A stretch of DNA of 18,631 nt from Desulfobulbaceae bacterium UBA2262 (GTDB lineage Bacteria; Desulfobacterota; Desulfobulbia; Desulfobulbales; Desulfurivibrionaceae), in assembly GCA_002347185.1 (NCBI GenBank), contig DDXK01000098.1, positions 1 to 18,631 of the forward strand, in the 5' to 3' direction. Position 1 is the stretch's first letter, and the number at the start of each line of letters is the position of its first letter. Positions 1 through 7,755 of this stretch are shown here, piece by piece. The notes beneath the pieces were generated by a model. That model worked only from the letters and a program-made list of their open reading frames with translations, searched no databases and was not told the origin of the DNA. Made by a program: the position numbers and the translations under genes.

Positions 1-1058
1 CCCGCTACTGCCCCTCCATCGAGGACAAGGTCATGCGCTTCCCGGAAAAGGAGCGGCACCAGATCTTTCTTGAACCCGAAGGGCTGGAGACGGTGGAGAT
101 CTACCCCAACGGCCTGCCCACCAGCCTGCCCATGGATGTGCAGGTGGCCATGCTCCGGAGCATCAAAGGCCTTGAGCAGGTGCACATCATCCGGCCCGGC
201 TACGCCATCGAGTACGACTATGTGGACCCGCTGGAACTGCATCCCTCTTTGGAAACCAAACGGATCGGCGGCCTCTTCCTCGCCGGCCAGATCAACGGCA
301 CCTCCGGGTATGAGGAGGCGGCGGCCCAGGGCCTGATCGCGGGGATCAACGCGGTCAGATACGTTCGCGGGGAAGAGCCCCTGATCCTCGACCGCTCCCA
401 GGCCTACACCGGCGTGCTCATCGACGATCTGGTCACCCGCGGCACCAAGGAACCTTACCGCCTCTTCACCTCCAGGGCGGAATACCGCCTGCTCCTGCGG
501 GAGGACAACGCCGACCTGCGCCTGAGCGGGATCGGCCGCTCCCTCGGCCTGTTGACCGAGTCGAGCTACCAGGCTTTCCAGACCAAAAAGCGGGCCATTG
601 AAGAGACCCTCAGCCTGTTCAACGGTACGGTGGTCCGCCCCAAGCCGGAGCTGAACGAAAAGCTCCTGACCCTGGGCACCGCCCCGCTCAAGACCGCGGT
701 CAGCGCCGCCGATCTTTTGCGCAGGCCGGAGCTCTCCCTGCTTGCCGTGGCAAAACTGGCCGATCTGACCCTGCCGGCGAGCGGGGAAGAGGTGATCCAG
801 GAGGTGGAACTGGCGGTGAAATACCAGGGCTACATCGAGCGGCAGAACGAACAGGTGGATCGCTTCAAGCGGATGGAGTCGGTCCTTCTGCCGGAGGGAC
901 TGCCCTACCGTGAACTCGCCGGCCTCTCACGGGAGGCGGTGGAAAAGCTTTCGAAAATCCAACCACGCACCCTGGGCCAGGCCGCCCGCATCTCCGGCAT
1001 CACCCCGGCCGCCATCTCCATACTCCAGGTCCACCTCAAGAAGGAAAACCTGCTCTGA
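1..1058 (+). CDS. mnmG: tRNA uridine-5-carboxymethylaminomethyl(34) synthesis protein MnmG (GidA), C-terminal part
   Basis: The reading frame is open from base 3 and enters the window already inside the gene; 351 residues are visible out of roughly 620 usual for the family, so the N-terminal FAD-binding half lies upstream. Visible family signatures are the end of the FAD domain (GLFLAGQINGTSGYEEAAAQ), the SRAEYRLLLREDNADLRL segment, and the C-terminal helical domain that contacts MnmE and tRNA (ending SGITPAAISILQVHLKK). With MnmE, MnmG installs the cmnm5 group on U34 of tRNAs in the cytoplasm using FAD, NADH, methylene-THF and glycine (family knowledge). The first ATG in the window (33) is internal, not a start. 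The gene converges on the histidine kinase gene with 31 nt between stop codons. Identification is secure. Confidence 0.97.
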   Translation, partial: RYCPSIEDKVMRFPEKERHQIFLEPEGLETVEIYPNGLPTSLPMDVQVAMLRSIKGLEQVHIIRPGYAIEYDYVDPLELHPSLETKRIGGLFLAGQINGTSGYEEAAAQGLIAGINAVRYVRGEEPLILDRSQAYTGVLIDDLVTRGTKEPYRLFTSRAEYRLLLREDNADLRLSGIGRSLGLLTESSYQAFQTKKRAIEETLSLFNGTVVRPKPELNEKLLTLGTAPLKTAVSAADLLRRPELSLLAVAKLADLTLPASGEEVIQEVELAVKYQGYIERQNEQVDRFKRMESVLLPEGLPYRELAGLSREAVEKLSKIQPRTLGQAARISGITPAAISILQVHLKKENLL

Positions 1059-1064
1059 GGACGC

Positions 1065-1090
1065 AGACGGGGCCAGCCCCGCTGTCTCTT
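1065..1090. terminator. possible weak terminator between convergent genes
   Basis: The short space between mnmG and the convergent kinase gene holds an imperfect hairpin: AGA and CGGGG, a CCAG loop, CCCCG, a two-base bulge, then TCT. The stem is GC-rich, but only a short pyrimidine stretch (CTT) follows, so termination is plausible yet unproven. Confidence 0.3.
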
Positions 1091-3777
1091 CAGGGCTCGT
1101 TTTTCGCCGCCAGGGCAAGACGCAGGCTCTCGGCCAGCTTGTTTCGGATGATCGGCTTGAGGAGGAAGGCGTCCACGCCAAGCTTTTTCGCCTTCTCTTC
1201 ATCAATGACCTCGCTGAAGCCCGTGCAGAGGATCACCGGCATGTCCGGTCGGATCTCTTTCACCTTGCGGACAAGCTCGGCCCCGGTCAGCACCGGCATG
1301 GACATGTCGGTGAGCACCAGGTCGATCTTCCCGGTTTCCTGCCGAAAGAGCTCCAGGGCGGCGGTACTGCTGGTGCAGGCGAGCACCTCATAGCCCATGC
1401 CGGTGAGGATTTTGCAGAGCAGCTGGACAATGACCTCCTCGTCATCGACAACCAGGATTCTGCCGGCTTGAGGCAGGCCGACAGTCCCATGCTCGCTCTC
1501 CGTCTCCAGCCCCCCGGCGGCATCCCCCTCGAAGCGGGGCAGATAGACATGAAATTCCGTCCCCTGCCCAGGCTCGCTGTAGACGGTGATGTGGCCCTGG
1601 TGGCCCTGGACGATGCCATGCACCACGGCCAGCCCCATCCCCGTGCCCTCCCCTTTCTTTTTCGTGGTGAAATAGGGCTCAAAGATCCTCTCCAGCAGGG
1701 CTTTCTCCATGCCCATGCCGGTATCGCGCACCGTCAGCTTCAGATAACGGCCGGGCACGATGGCGAGGTTGTCCAGGTAATCATCCTGGCCAAGAGCGAC
1801 CAGATCCAGGGAAACGCCGAGGATCCCGCCTTTCTCGCGCATGGCGTGATAGGCATTGGCGCAGAGGTTCATGACAATCTGATGAATCTGAGTCGGGTCG
1901 GCCAGCACCATGCCGCAATCGGCAAGATCCTGCTGGATTTCGATGGAGGTGGGAATGGAGGAGCGCAACAGGCGCAGGGCCTCCTTGACAAGGAGATGCA
2001 GCGAAACCGGCTGTTTACGCAACTCGCTTTGCCTGCTGAAGGCGAGGATCTGCCCGACCAGTTCCCTGGCCCGGGTCGCCGCCTTGAGAATCTCCCGCAC
2101 CTGGCCATGTTCCTCCCGGTCAGTGGGCAGCTTTTCGGCGAGCAACTCGGCATAACCAAGGATAGGGGTAAGGATGTTGTTGAAATCGTGGGCGATCCCC
2201 CCGGCCAGGGTGCCGACCGCCTCCATTTTCTGGGCCTGCCGCAGGCGGGATTCCAGATCCTTGAATGCGGTCAGGTCCTTTGCCGTGTGCACGATCTGCA
2301 GCACGCCCCCTTCGCTGTCAGCACTGAGGGGAGCGACGGAGACCAGAAAATTTTTCCGCGCCCTGGGCACGACAATCTCCGCCTGCTGCGGGGCCCCGCT
2401 CCCGGCCTGGGAGGTGAATGGGCAACCCGGGCAGGGGGAGTCGCTCCCCAGAAAGAGCTCATGGCAGCGGTTCCCCACCACCTGGTCGTGGGGAAGGCCG
2501 AAAAAGAGACAGGCCGCCTCGTTGGCGCGCAGGACGCGAAAATCCTGATCCTGGATGGTGACAAGGTCGTCGATGGCCGCGAAGGTGCGCTCCCACTGCT
2601 CCTTGGCCTGCCAGAGCTGCTCGCGGTCCCGCCGGCTCTCGGTGATGTCCTGCCGCAACAGATAGAAGCCGGCCACGCCCTCCCCCTCCACCCGGTGGGG
2701 AATATAGTTGACCTGCATGGTTCGGGCCTGCCCGGCCAGCATCAGGGTATCCTCGAAATCCACCGCCTCGCCGGCGAGAGCCCTCCGGATATAGCCGCGC
2801 AGCCGCTCGTACTCGCTGGCGCCGAGCAACTCGCGCGCATGGCGCCCGATGATCTCCTGGGGCGACAGGCCGTACCAGCGCTGGTACTCGCGGTTCACGA
2901 AACGGTAGCGCTCTTCCTTGTCGACGTAGGCGATGAAAACCGGCAACCCGTCCGCCACCAGGGCGAGGAAATTCTCGCTTTCCCTGGCCCGGCTTTCGGC
3001 GGCAAGCCGAGCGGCGATCATTCCGTCCAGGGCTCTGCCCACCTCGGCCACCTCGTCCCGGCCCTCGCTGTCGATGCGCACCTCTCGCTTCCCGCCGGCA
3101 AAATCCCTGGCAGCCGCCACGATCTTTTCCACCCGGCGGGTGAGGAAGAAATGAAAATAGAGCCAGAGGAGCAAGGAAAGCAGCACGAAGAAGGCAGAAA
3201 ACCAACCGACATTTTCTCCCGCCGCCAGGCTGGCTTCCGCCTTGGGCGCGGCAAGGCTGTAGCGCATGACCAGCATGCCGTAGCGCACGGGCCGCAGCAG
3301 CCCGGCCTCCACCCCGAAGGAAACCGGCACGGCGGAAAATATCGCCTGCCTGTCCTCGGAAAGCCGGGTGATCCCCCGATTGTTGCCGGTTACCTCGCGA
3401 AAAAGGGCAAGAATCCGCGCCCTCTCCTCCTCGGAGAAAGAAGCCTCCTCGATGGAGAGCCCGGAGAGCGCCAGGCTGGTCGCGGCTACGATAATCCGCT
3501 CCTGCTCGACGAGTATGGCCCAGTCCACATTATTGTCCAACAGAAGGCCGGAAATCTCCTTCTGCACCCTCCCGAACTCGCCGTCATTGAGATGCTCCTC
3601 CACGGACATCTGCAGGCGGGTCATCAGCACGGGAAGAGCCACCAGCTTTTCCCTTTCCACGTTCTCGCGCAGATGACGGGAATTGAGCCAGTAGGCGCCA
3701 GAACTGATCAGCAGGGTAAAGCCCAGGAGCAAAAGGGGGATCGTCAGGCGAAGGAGGTAAAGCGCCAACCATCTCAT
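1090..3777 (-). CDS. hybrid sensor histidine kinase, two PAS domains, C-terminal receiver
   Basis: A protein of 895 residues. The order is: membrane segment about 6-30, periplasmic region about 31-188, second membrane segment about 191-212, HAMP-like linker 213-268, PAS about 270-380 (FIAYVDKEERYRFVNREYQ), PAS about 395-505, HisKA with phosphoacceptor His530 (GGIAHDFNN), HATPase_c with N-box Asn637, D685TGMGM and the GTGMGL lid at 711-716, and receiver 773-890 with D778/D779, phosphoacceptor Asp824, Thr852 and Lys874. All catalytic residues look intact. The second PAS carries Cys438, Cys449 and Cys452 in a CPGCP setting, a possible redox or metal site. The start ATG overlaps the stop of the upstream lipoprotein gene by 4 nt (ATGA), implying translational coupling. 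The kinase presumably senses the ligand-loaded lipoprotein through its periplasmic region (inference). No separate regulator or output gene is adjacent, so the final target is unknown. Confidence 0.93.
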   Translation of the reverse strand: MRWLALYLLRLTIPLLLLGFTLLISSGAYWLNSRHLRENVEREKLVALPVLMTRLQMSVEEHLNDGEFGRVQKEISGLLLDNNVDWAILVEQERIIVAATSLALSGLSIEEASFSEEERARILALFREVTGNNRGITRLSEDRQAIFSAVPVSFGVEAGLLRPVRYGMLVMRYSLAAPKAEASLAAGENVGWFSAFFVLLSLLLWLYFHFFLTRRVEKIVAAARDFAGGKREVRIDSEGRDEVAEVGRALDGMIAARLAAESRARESENFLALVADGLPVFIAYVDKEERYRFVNREYQRWYGLSPQEIIGRHARELLGASEYERLRGYIRRALAGEAVDFEDTLMLAGQARTMQVNYIPHRVEGEGVAGFYLLRQDITESRRDREQLWQAKEQWERTFAAIDDLVTIQDQDFRVLRANEAACLFFGLPHDQVVGNRCHELFLGSDSPCPGCPFTSQAGSGAPQQAEIVVPRARKNFLVSVAPLSADSEGGVLQIVHTAKDLTAFKDLESRLRQAQKMEAVGTLAGGIAHDFNNILTPILGYAELLAEKLPTDREEHGQVREILKAATRARELVGQILAFSRQSELRKQPVSLHLLVKEALRLLRSSIPTSIEIQQDLADCGMVLADPTQIHQIVMNLCANAYHAMREKGGILGVSLDLVALGQDDYLDNLAIVPGRYLKLTVRDTGMGMEKALLERIFEPYFTTKKKGEGTGMGLAVVHGIVQGHQGHITVYSEPGQGTEFHVYLPRFEGDAAGGLETESEHGTVGLPQAGRILVVDDEEVIVQLLCKILTGMGYEVLACTSSTAALELFRQETGKIDLVLTDMSMPVLTGAELVRKVKEIRPDMPVILCTGFSEVIDEEKAKKLGVDAFLLKPIIRNKLAESLRLALAAKNEP

Positions 3778-4757
3778 GGGCGCAGCCCCTCCATGGGAGC
3801 GGTGGCTATCCTGTCCTGCAGGCTCACCGGATTGCGGAGCAGCCTGTGCGCAACCATTACCTTTGCCAACCGCTCCCCGGCCGCCTCGACAAGGACTTCC
3901 TTGCCTCCGAGGATGAGCAGGTTTTGGGGCAAGGGAGGAAAATAGATCCCTTGCAGAGAGGCCAGCACCTCAGCGGGAGCCAGCTTCAGGCGGGAGGCCA
4001 TGCGCCGGGAAGATTCTTCGGGATGCGTCTCGATGAAGGCCACGGCCTTGAACCAGCCGGCGAGCAGTTCCCGAACCAGGCCTGGCGCTTTTCGCAGGAC
4101 CTCGCCTCGCACCACCAGCACATCGATGACCTCGTTGGGGATCTCACTGCTGCTGAAGATCTCGCTGGCCCCGGCGGCAAGCAGCCTGCTCCGCACCGGC
4201 TCGTAAGTTACCACCGCTTCCACCCTGCCCTTGCGCAGCAGCCCCTCATGTTCAAGCGGTTCGGCCGGAACGACGGTCAGGGCCCCAGGGTCGAGCCCTT
4301 TCAGCTCCAGGGCCCGGCTGAGCACATAGGCGCCCAGCGCCTTGTTCTCCAGGCCGACCCGCTTGCCGGCAAGATCGGCCACCGAATGGATCGGGGGCCA
4401 GGCGATGATGGCGTCCGCGCCGGCCGAAGCGTCGCAAACCAGGACAATCTGGAGGTCAAAACCATCCTCCAGGAGGAGAAGAACCTCGTCGAGGGTGAGG
4501 GCCGCCGCGTCGATGGCGCCATTGCGGAAGGAACGGAGCACCTCGGTGGCGGAACCGAATTCCTTGAACCGGACGCTGGTCGCGGCATAATAATCGAGAT
4601 CCCTGGCCAGGTAAAAGGGTTCGTAGCCGGCCCAGGCATTGGTGCCAACCCGCAGGGGCATGGCCTGTTCGCCACCGCAGCCGGTCAGCAAAAGAAGAAG
4701 GAGTATCGAGGGCAAAAGGGTCCATCCGATCCGAATCGCTTCCGCTCGCAAACGCAT
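3774..4757 (-). CDS. periplasmic substrate-binding lipoprotein, NitT/TauT (NMT1-like) type
   Basis: A 327-residue protein. The start ATG at 4757 is chosen because AGAGAGG lies 4 nt upstream and a lipoprotein signal peptide follows directly: basic n-region, hydrophobic stretch 13-24, lipobox LTGC with Cys27. A longer open frame to 4946 adds residues resembling no signal peptide. The mature part begins with LRVGTNAWAGYEPFYLARDL, typical of the NMT1/SsuA-like periplasmic binding fold; later blocks such as GKRVGLE and GRVEAVVTYEP fit the same fold. Relatives bind nitrate, taurine, sulfonates, bicarbonate or pyrimidine precursors; the ligand here cannot be read from sequence. No permease or ATPase gene is adjacent. 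The next gene in the operon is a membrane histidine kinase, overlapping by 4 nt, so a sensory rather than transport role is favoured. Confidence 0.88.
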   Translation of the reverse strand: MRLRAEAIRIGWTLLPSILLLLLLTGCGGEQAMPLRVGTNAWAGYEPFYLARDLDYYAATSVRFKEFGSATEVLRSFRNGAIDAAALTLDEVLLLLEDGFDLQIVLVCDASAGADAIIAWPPIHSVADLAGKRVGLENKALGAYVLSRALELKGLDPGALTVVPAEPLEHEGLLRKGRVEAVVTYEPVRSRLLAAGASEIFSSSEIPNEVIDVLVVRGEVLRKAPGLVRELLAGWFKAVAFIETHPEESSRRMASRLKLAPAEVLASLQGIYFPPLPQNLLILGGKEVLVEAAGERLAKVMVAHRLLRNPVSLQDRIATAPMEGLRP

Positions 4758-4802
4758 GACGCCTCTCTGCCCGATTTTTTTGGGGGAAATCATCAAGACA
4801 TC

Positions 4803-4832
4803 AGTGTAGTGAAAGCGCGGCCGGAAAGTCAA
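4803..4832 (-). promoter_or_regulatory. sigma70-type promoter for the lipoprotein-kinase operon
   Basis: On the minus strand TTGACT (4832-4827) and TACACT (4808-4803) are separated by 18 nt, about 45 nt upstream of the ATG at 4757. A repeated TTTGACT sits at the -35. This is a motif match only. Confidence 0.5.
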
Positions 4833-4854
4833 AGTCAAAAGGGAGGGCGGGCGC

Positions 4855-5640
4855 TCATTGGGCGCCGATATAGCGGAGGAAGGCGAGAAGAATCTCCCTG
4901 CGGAAAAACAGATAGAGCAGCCCCCCGAAGGCGAGAAAGGGGCCATAGGGAATCACTGTTTGCCCGCCCTTCCTCTGTTTGGCCATGGCCCAGAGCCCAG
5001 CCACCGTCCCCATAAGCGAGCTGCTGAAGACCACAAAGGGAATGGCCTGCCAGCCGAGGAAGGCGCCAAGCATGGCGAGCAGCTTGATGTCGCCGCCGCC
5101 CATGCCCTCGCGCCGGGTGCAGAGGTAGTAGAGAAAGGCGAGCAGGTAGAAGCTGCCGCCGCCGAGCAGGATGCCGAGAGCGGAATCCTGCCAGGAGAGA
5201 AAGGGGTTGACGAAGGAGAGGGCAAAGCCGAGGACGATGCCGGGCAGGCTGATCACGTCGGGGATGATCTGATGGCGGAAATCGATGCAGATGATGACCA
5301 GCAGGGCGGCGGCAAAGAGAAAATAGATCGGATAAAGCAACGTCGGGCCGAAATGGGCGAAGAGCGCGAGGGAAAGCAGGGCCATGGCCAGTTCCACCGC
5401 GGGATATTGCCAGGAGATGGCCTGGCGGCAGAAGCGGCATCTGCCCCGCAGGAGAAGAAAGCTCAGGAGGGGAATATTGTCATGCCAGCGGATGGGCTCC
5501 TTGCAGGCCGGACAATGGGAGGCGGGAAAGACGATGGAAGCGCCTTCCCTGGGCAGGCGCAGGATGACGACATTGAGAAAGCTGCCGATCAGGGCCCCGA
5601 AAATGGTGACAAAAAAAAGATAGCTGCCGCTCTCGCTCAT
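4855..5640 (-). CDS. pilD: prepilin leader peptidase / N-methyltransferase (type IV pilin or type II secretion)
   Basis: A 261-residue polytopic inner-membrane protein of the A24 aspartyl protease family. It cleaves the leader of type IV pilins and pseudopilins and N-methylates the new N-terminus. The zinc-binding cytoplasmic loop has two CxxC pairs (Cys43/Cys46 and Cys68/Cys71), as in the bifunctional enzymes. The catalytic aspartates are Asp120 in CIDFRHQIIPD and Asp184 in GGGDIK. Hydrophobic segments fill the rest. The start at 5640 (MSESGSYLFF) is preferred over an upstream in-frame codon at 5730 because it begins just before the first membrane segment, as in homologues. No pilin or secretion genes are in view, so the gene appears detached from its substrates' operons, which is common. 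It is expressed from a promoter shared back to back with the rightward gene at 5852. Confidence 0.95.
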   Translation of the reverse strand: MSESGSYLFFVTIFGALIGSFLNVVILRLPREGASIVFPASHCPACKEPIRWHDNIPLLSFLLLRGRCRFCRQAISWQYPAVELAMALLSLALFAHFGPTLLYPIYFLFAAALLVIICIDFRHQIIPDVISLPGIVLGFALSFVNPFLSWQDSALGILLGGGSFYLLAFLYYLCTRREGMGGGDIKLLAMLGAFLGWQAIPFVVFSSSLMGTVAGLWAMAKQRKGGQTVIPYGPFLAFGGLLYLFFRREILLAFLRYIGAQ

Positions 5641-5737
5641 TCCCCTGCCTTCTTCCTCCGCATGCCCAATATGCCCTGCACCGTCGCCCCCCGGGCCAAG
5701 CAGCAGGGGAAACGCCGTGTCCCGCCGCAACTGCCTG

Positions 5738-5791
5738 TTGCCAAACAGGAGAAATCCCTGCTATAGTACTATACAAAATTTGCAGTCACAA
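5738..5791. promoter_or_regulatory. divergent sigma70-type promoters sharing a palindromic -10
   Basis: Rightward: TTGCCA (5738-5743), 18 nt, TATAGT (5762-5767), serving the gene at 5852. Leftward: TTGTGA (5791-5786), 17 nt, TACTAT (5768-5763), serving pilD. Both -10 elements lie in the perfect 12-base palindrome TATAGTACTATA (5762-5773), so RNA polymerase could occupy only one direction at a time. Motif-based. Confidence 0.55.
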
Positions 5792-5851
5792 TAGGGCATT
5801 GGCGCTGCCTGCCCCCCAAAGGAGCCCTGCGATTTCGGCCAGGAGAAACGG

Positions 5852-6949
5852 GTGAACGGCACACTCACCCTGCCTCTTGCAACCGGCAAGGCCTTTTCCC
5901 AGCCCTTGAACGTGCCGTTTCCAGCAGAAGACCAAGGTCGTGGAGCACCACCCGTGATTTTTTCCATAGAAGAATCCATACAGAAATTGAAGATCGAAAT
6001 CCTCTCCCAGGACTGGAGCCTTTCCCAGAAGAAGATCGAACCTCTGGAGGCGGCTTTCACCTGCCTGAAAAATCGCTTCAAAACCAGAAAAAGCGCCCTT
6101 GCGATCCTGACCATGGCGGACAGCGTCCTCCAGTTCGCCAAGAAGCGCGACACCCCAGCCCCCCCGGAATTCATCGACTTCCTGAAAGAAACCATGGCCC
6201 ATGTGGTCAACATGTACGAAGAGAGCAAATTCGACCCGGACCGGGACGAAGAGCTTTTCAAGCGTGTTTACGCGAAGTTCGTCAGACTCAGGGAGCGGGT
6301 CCGCGAGGAGCGCAACGCCCTGAGCGACCCGGCGCCCGAGCAAGCGCCGGTACGCGGGGCAGCCAGGCCCGCGGCGCCGCCGGTCGCGCCGACCCGTCCC
6401 GCCAGAAAAGGGCCGCCCGTCGCCAAGCCCCAGCCGGAAGCAAACCCCTTCCAGCCCAAGGCGGGGACTCTGGTATACCTGGCGCAAATCGGCGAGACGC
6501 AGGTCGGCATCCTCGCCGCCGACATCGCCCTGCTCAAAACACTGAAGCCGAAAAGAAAAAAACTCTACATCAAGAGCAGCCAGATCCCCCTCAAGGATCT
6601 TTGCGGCTTTTTCCGCAGCCTCTCCAGCCAGCTGCAAGGCTCCCTCTCCTCCCTCAAAGAATCCCAGCTCAAGAGGCTGGCGCTCCCGCTCATCGTCCCC
6701 CAAGGCATGGGACTACCGCCCATCCCGGACGAGGAGGCAACCTGCCTGCTGATCCTCAGCCACGAGCAGCGGCACGGGGTGGTCCTCTGCCGGCAGGTGG
6801 AGGGGGAGGCTCGGGAATTGCTTTCCTTCTCCAGGGCCAAAAACGGCGACATCGCCGGCCTGGCCCGCTTTGCCGACGAGGTGGAACTGCCCCTGCTCAA
6901 TGTTGGCCAGTTTCTCGAACGGGAGGGTTTTCTCTCTCTGCCCGGCTGA
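5852..6949 (+). CDS. uncharacterised protein: helical N-terminus, Pro/Ala-rich linker, CheW-like C-terminus
   Basis: A 365-residue cytoplasmic protein starting at GTG 5852, with AGGAG six bases upstream. Residues about 35-155 are helical and charged. Residues 158-205 form a low-complexity Pro/Ala/Arg linker. Residues about 206-362 have the strand pattern of a degenerate CheW fold: an opening strand (VYLAQIGETQVGILAADIA), a central IPLKDLCGFF block resembling the CheW 'iPvvdL' core, then LLILSHEQRHGVVLCRQVEG and IAGLARFADEVELPLLNVGQFL resembling the terminal CheW subdomain. I infer a scaffold or chemosensory adaptor; this rests on pattern, not on a strong signature. A c-di-GMP-binding PilZ protein follows 88 nt downstream and pilD lies divergently upstream, so a role near surface motility or signalling is possible. 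Other readings: a stand-alone uncharacterised family with only chance likeness to CheW. Confidence 0.75.
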   Translation: MNGTLTLPLATGKAFSQPLNVPFPAEDQGRGAPPVIFSIEESIQKLKIEILSQDWSLSQKKIEPLEAAFTCLKNRFKTRKSALAILTMADSVLQFAKKRDTPAPPEFIDFLKETMAHVVNMYEESKFDPDRDEELFKRVYAKFVRLRERVREERNALSDPAPEQAPVRGAARPAAPPVAPTRPARKGPPVAKPQPEANPFQPKAGTLVYLAQIGETQVGILAADIALLKTLKPKRKKLYIKSSQIPLKDLCGFFRSLSSQLQGSLSSLKESQLKRLALPLIVPQGMGLPPIPDEEATCLLILSHEQRHGVVLCRQVEGEARELLSFSRAKNGDIAGLARFADEVELPLLNVGQFLEREGFLSLPG

Positions 6950-7037
6950 TGGCGGCAGAGAGAAGCGCCCCGGTACCGTTTTTTCCCCTGCGGCCCGGGC
7001 GGCACCCCGCACACGATACAACCAGGAGGGTTTTCGC

Positions 7038-7415
7038 ATGGACAACAAACGCAAGAACAGCAGAGTGCCATTTCGGGCGACCATAAGCCTCGACTTCCCC
7101 GGCCAGACCCATGCCGAATGCGAAACCGTCGACCTGAGCCTCAAAGGCGTTTTCGTGCTCGGGGTCACCAGCCATCAGCCCGGTGATTGTTGCCGCGCCT
7201 CCCTGCGCCTCGCCGGTTCCACCAGCCACCTCACCCTGACCATGAATGGTCGGGTGGTCCGGGTCGAAAAAAACGGCCTGGCCCTCCATTTCGAGGAGAT
7301 GGACCTGGACAGCTTTTTCCATCTCAAAAACATCCTCTACTACAACTCGGGCGACCCCGACCGGCTCGACGCCGAACTCGGCGAACAGCTGGCCAGCGCG
7401 CTCCACGACGACTGA
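7038..7415 (+). CDS. PilZ domain protein (c-di-GMP receptor)
   Basis: A 125-residue single-domain protein. Start ATG 7038 has AGGAGG eight bases upstream (7024-7029). The c-di-GMP signature is complete: R5-x3-R9 (RKNSR) and D32-x-S34-x2-G37 (DLSLKG) in the first strand of the barrel. The C-terminal helix SFFHLKNILYYNSGDPDRL is typical of single-domain PilZ proteins of deltaproteobacterial type. It should bind cyclic di-GMP and pass the signal to a partner; a candidate is the CheW-like protein encoded just upstream on the same strand (inference). The next gene begins 22 nt downstream, so it may be co-transcribed with the redox module. Confidence 0.93.
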   Translation: MDNKRKNSRVPFRATISLDFPGQTHAECETVDLSLKGVFVLGVTSHQPGDCCRASLRLAGSTSHLTLTMNGRVVRVEKNGLALHFEEMDLDSFFHLKNILYYNSGDPDRLDAELGEQLASALHDD

Positions 7416-7437
7416 ACGCCGGCGGGAGGAAAAAAAC

Positions 7438-7752
7438 ATGGCCCTCATGCAGCTGACCGTCATTCCCCTCGGCACGCAAAGCCCCGGTGTGGGACAGCAT
7501 GTGGCGGATATCCAGAAGGCCCTGCAGGGCGAGCAGGTGGCCTTCGAGCTCACCGACATGGGCACCATCATCGAAGGCGAGCCCACGGCCCTCCTCGCCC
7601 TGGCGGCCAGGCTGCATGCCCTGCCCTTCCACAACGGCGTGCAGCGGGTGGTGACCCAGATCGTGCTGGACGAACGCCGCGACAAGAAGGTGCGGCTAGG
7701 CGACAAAAAAACCGCGGTCCAGGCCCGACTCGCGCAAACCCCCAAGGAGTAA
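7438..7752 (+). CDS. MTH1187 family thiamine-binding protein
   Basis: A 104-residue ferredoxin-fold protein of the MTH1187/YqgV family. Start ATG 7438 follows GGGAGG. Family features are VIPLGTQSPGVGQHVADIQKA at the N-terminus and ELTDMGTIIEGE in the middle, plus a final helix with RRDKK. Members form tetramers and bind thiamine or a related ligand; they are probably sensors or carriers rather than enzymes (family knowledge). The gene is followed after 3 nt by the CXXC peptide gene and then by the polyferredoxin gene, an arrangement that looks like one operon. Confidence 0.9.
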   Translation: MALMQLTVIPLGTQSPGVGQHVADIQKALQGEQVAFELTDMGTIIEGEPTALLALAARLHALPFHNGVQRVVTQIVLDERRDKKVRLGDKKTAVQARLAQTPKE

Positions 7753-7755
7753 ACC

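Noticed and set aside
910..3945. A 1011-codon open frame on the + strand antisense to the kinase gene
   Set aside because: It is the mirror of a GC-rich coding gene with biased third positions; it shows no domain, reads through mnmG's end, and the opposite strand has an intact multi-domain kinase.
4758..4946. N-terminal extension of the substrate-binding lipoprotein up to 4946
   Set aside because: It would bury the lipoprotein signal peptide, overlap pilD's end, and lacks a ribosome site; ATG 4757 has one.
5786..6703. A 305-codon minus-strand frame over the CheW-like gene
   Set aside because: The + strand frame has a GTG with AGGAG at ideal spacing, a promoter and a CheW-like fold; the minus frame has none of these and would run over the shared promoter.
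6965..7000. CGGTACCG followed by TTTTTT after the CheW-like gene as a terminator
   Set aside because: The palindrome has no room for a loop and the stem is at most three or four pairs, so termination is unlikely.
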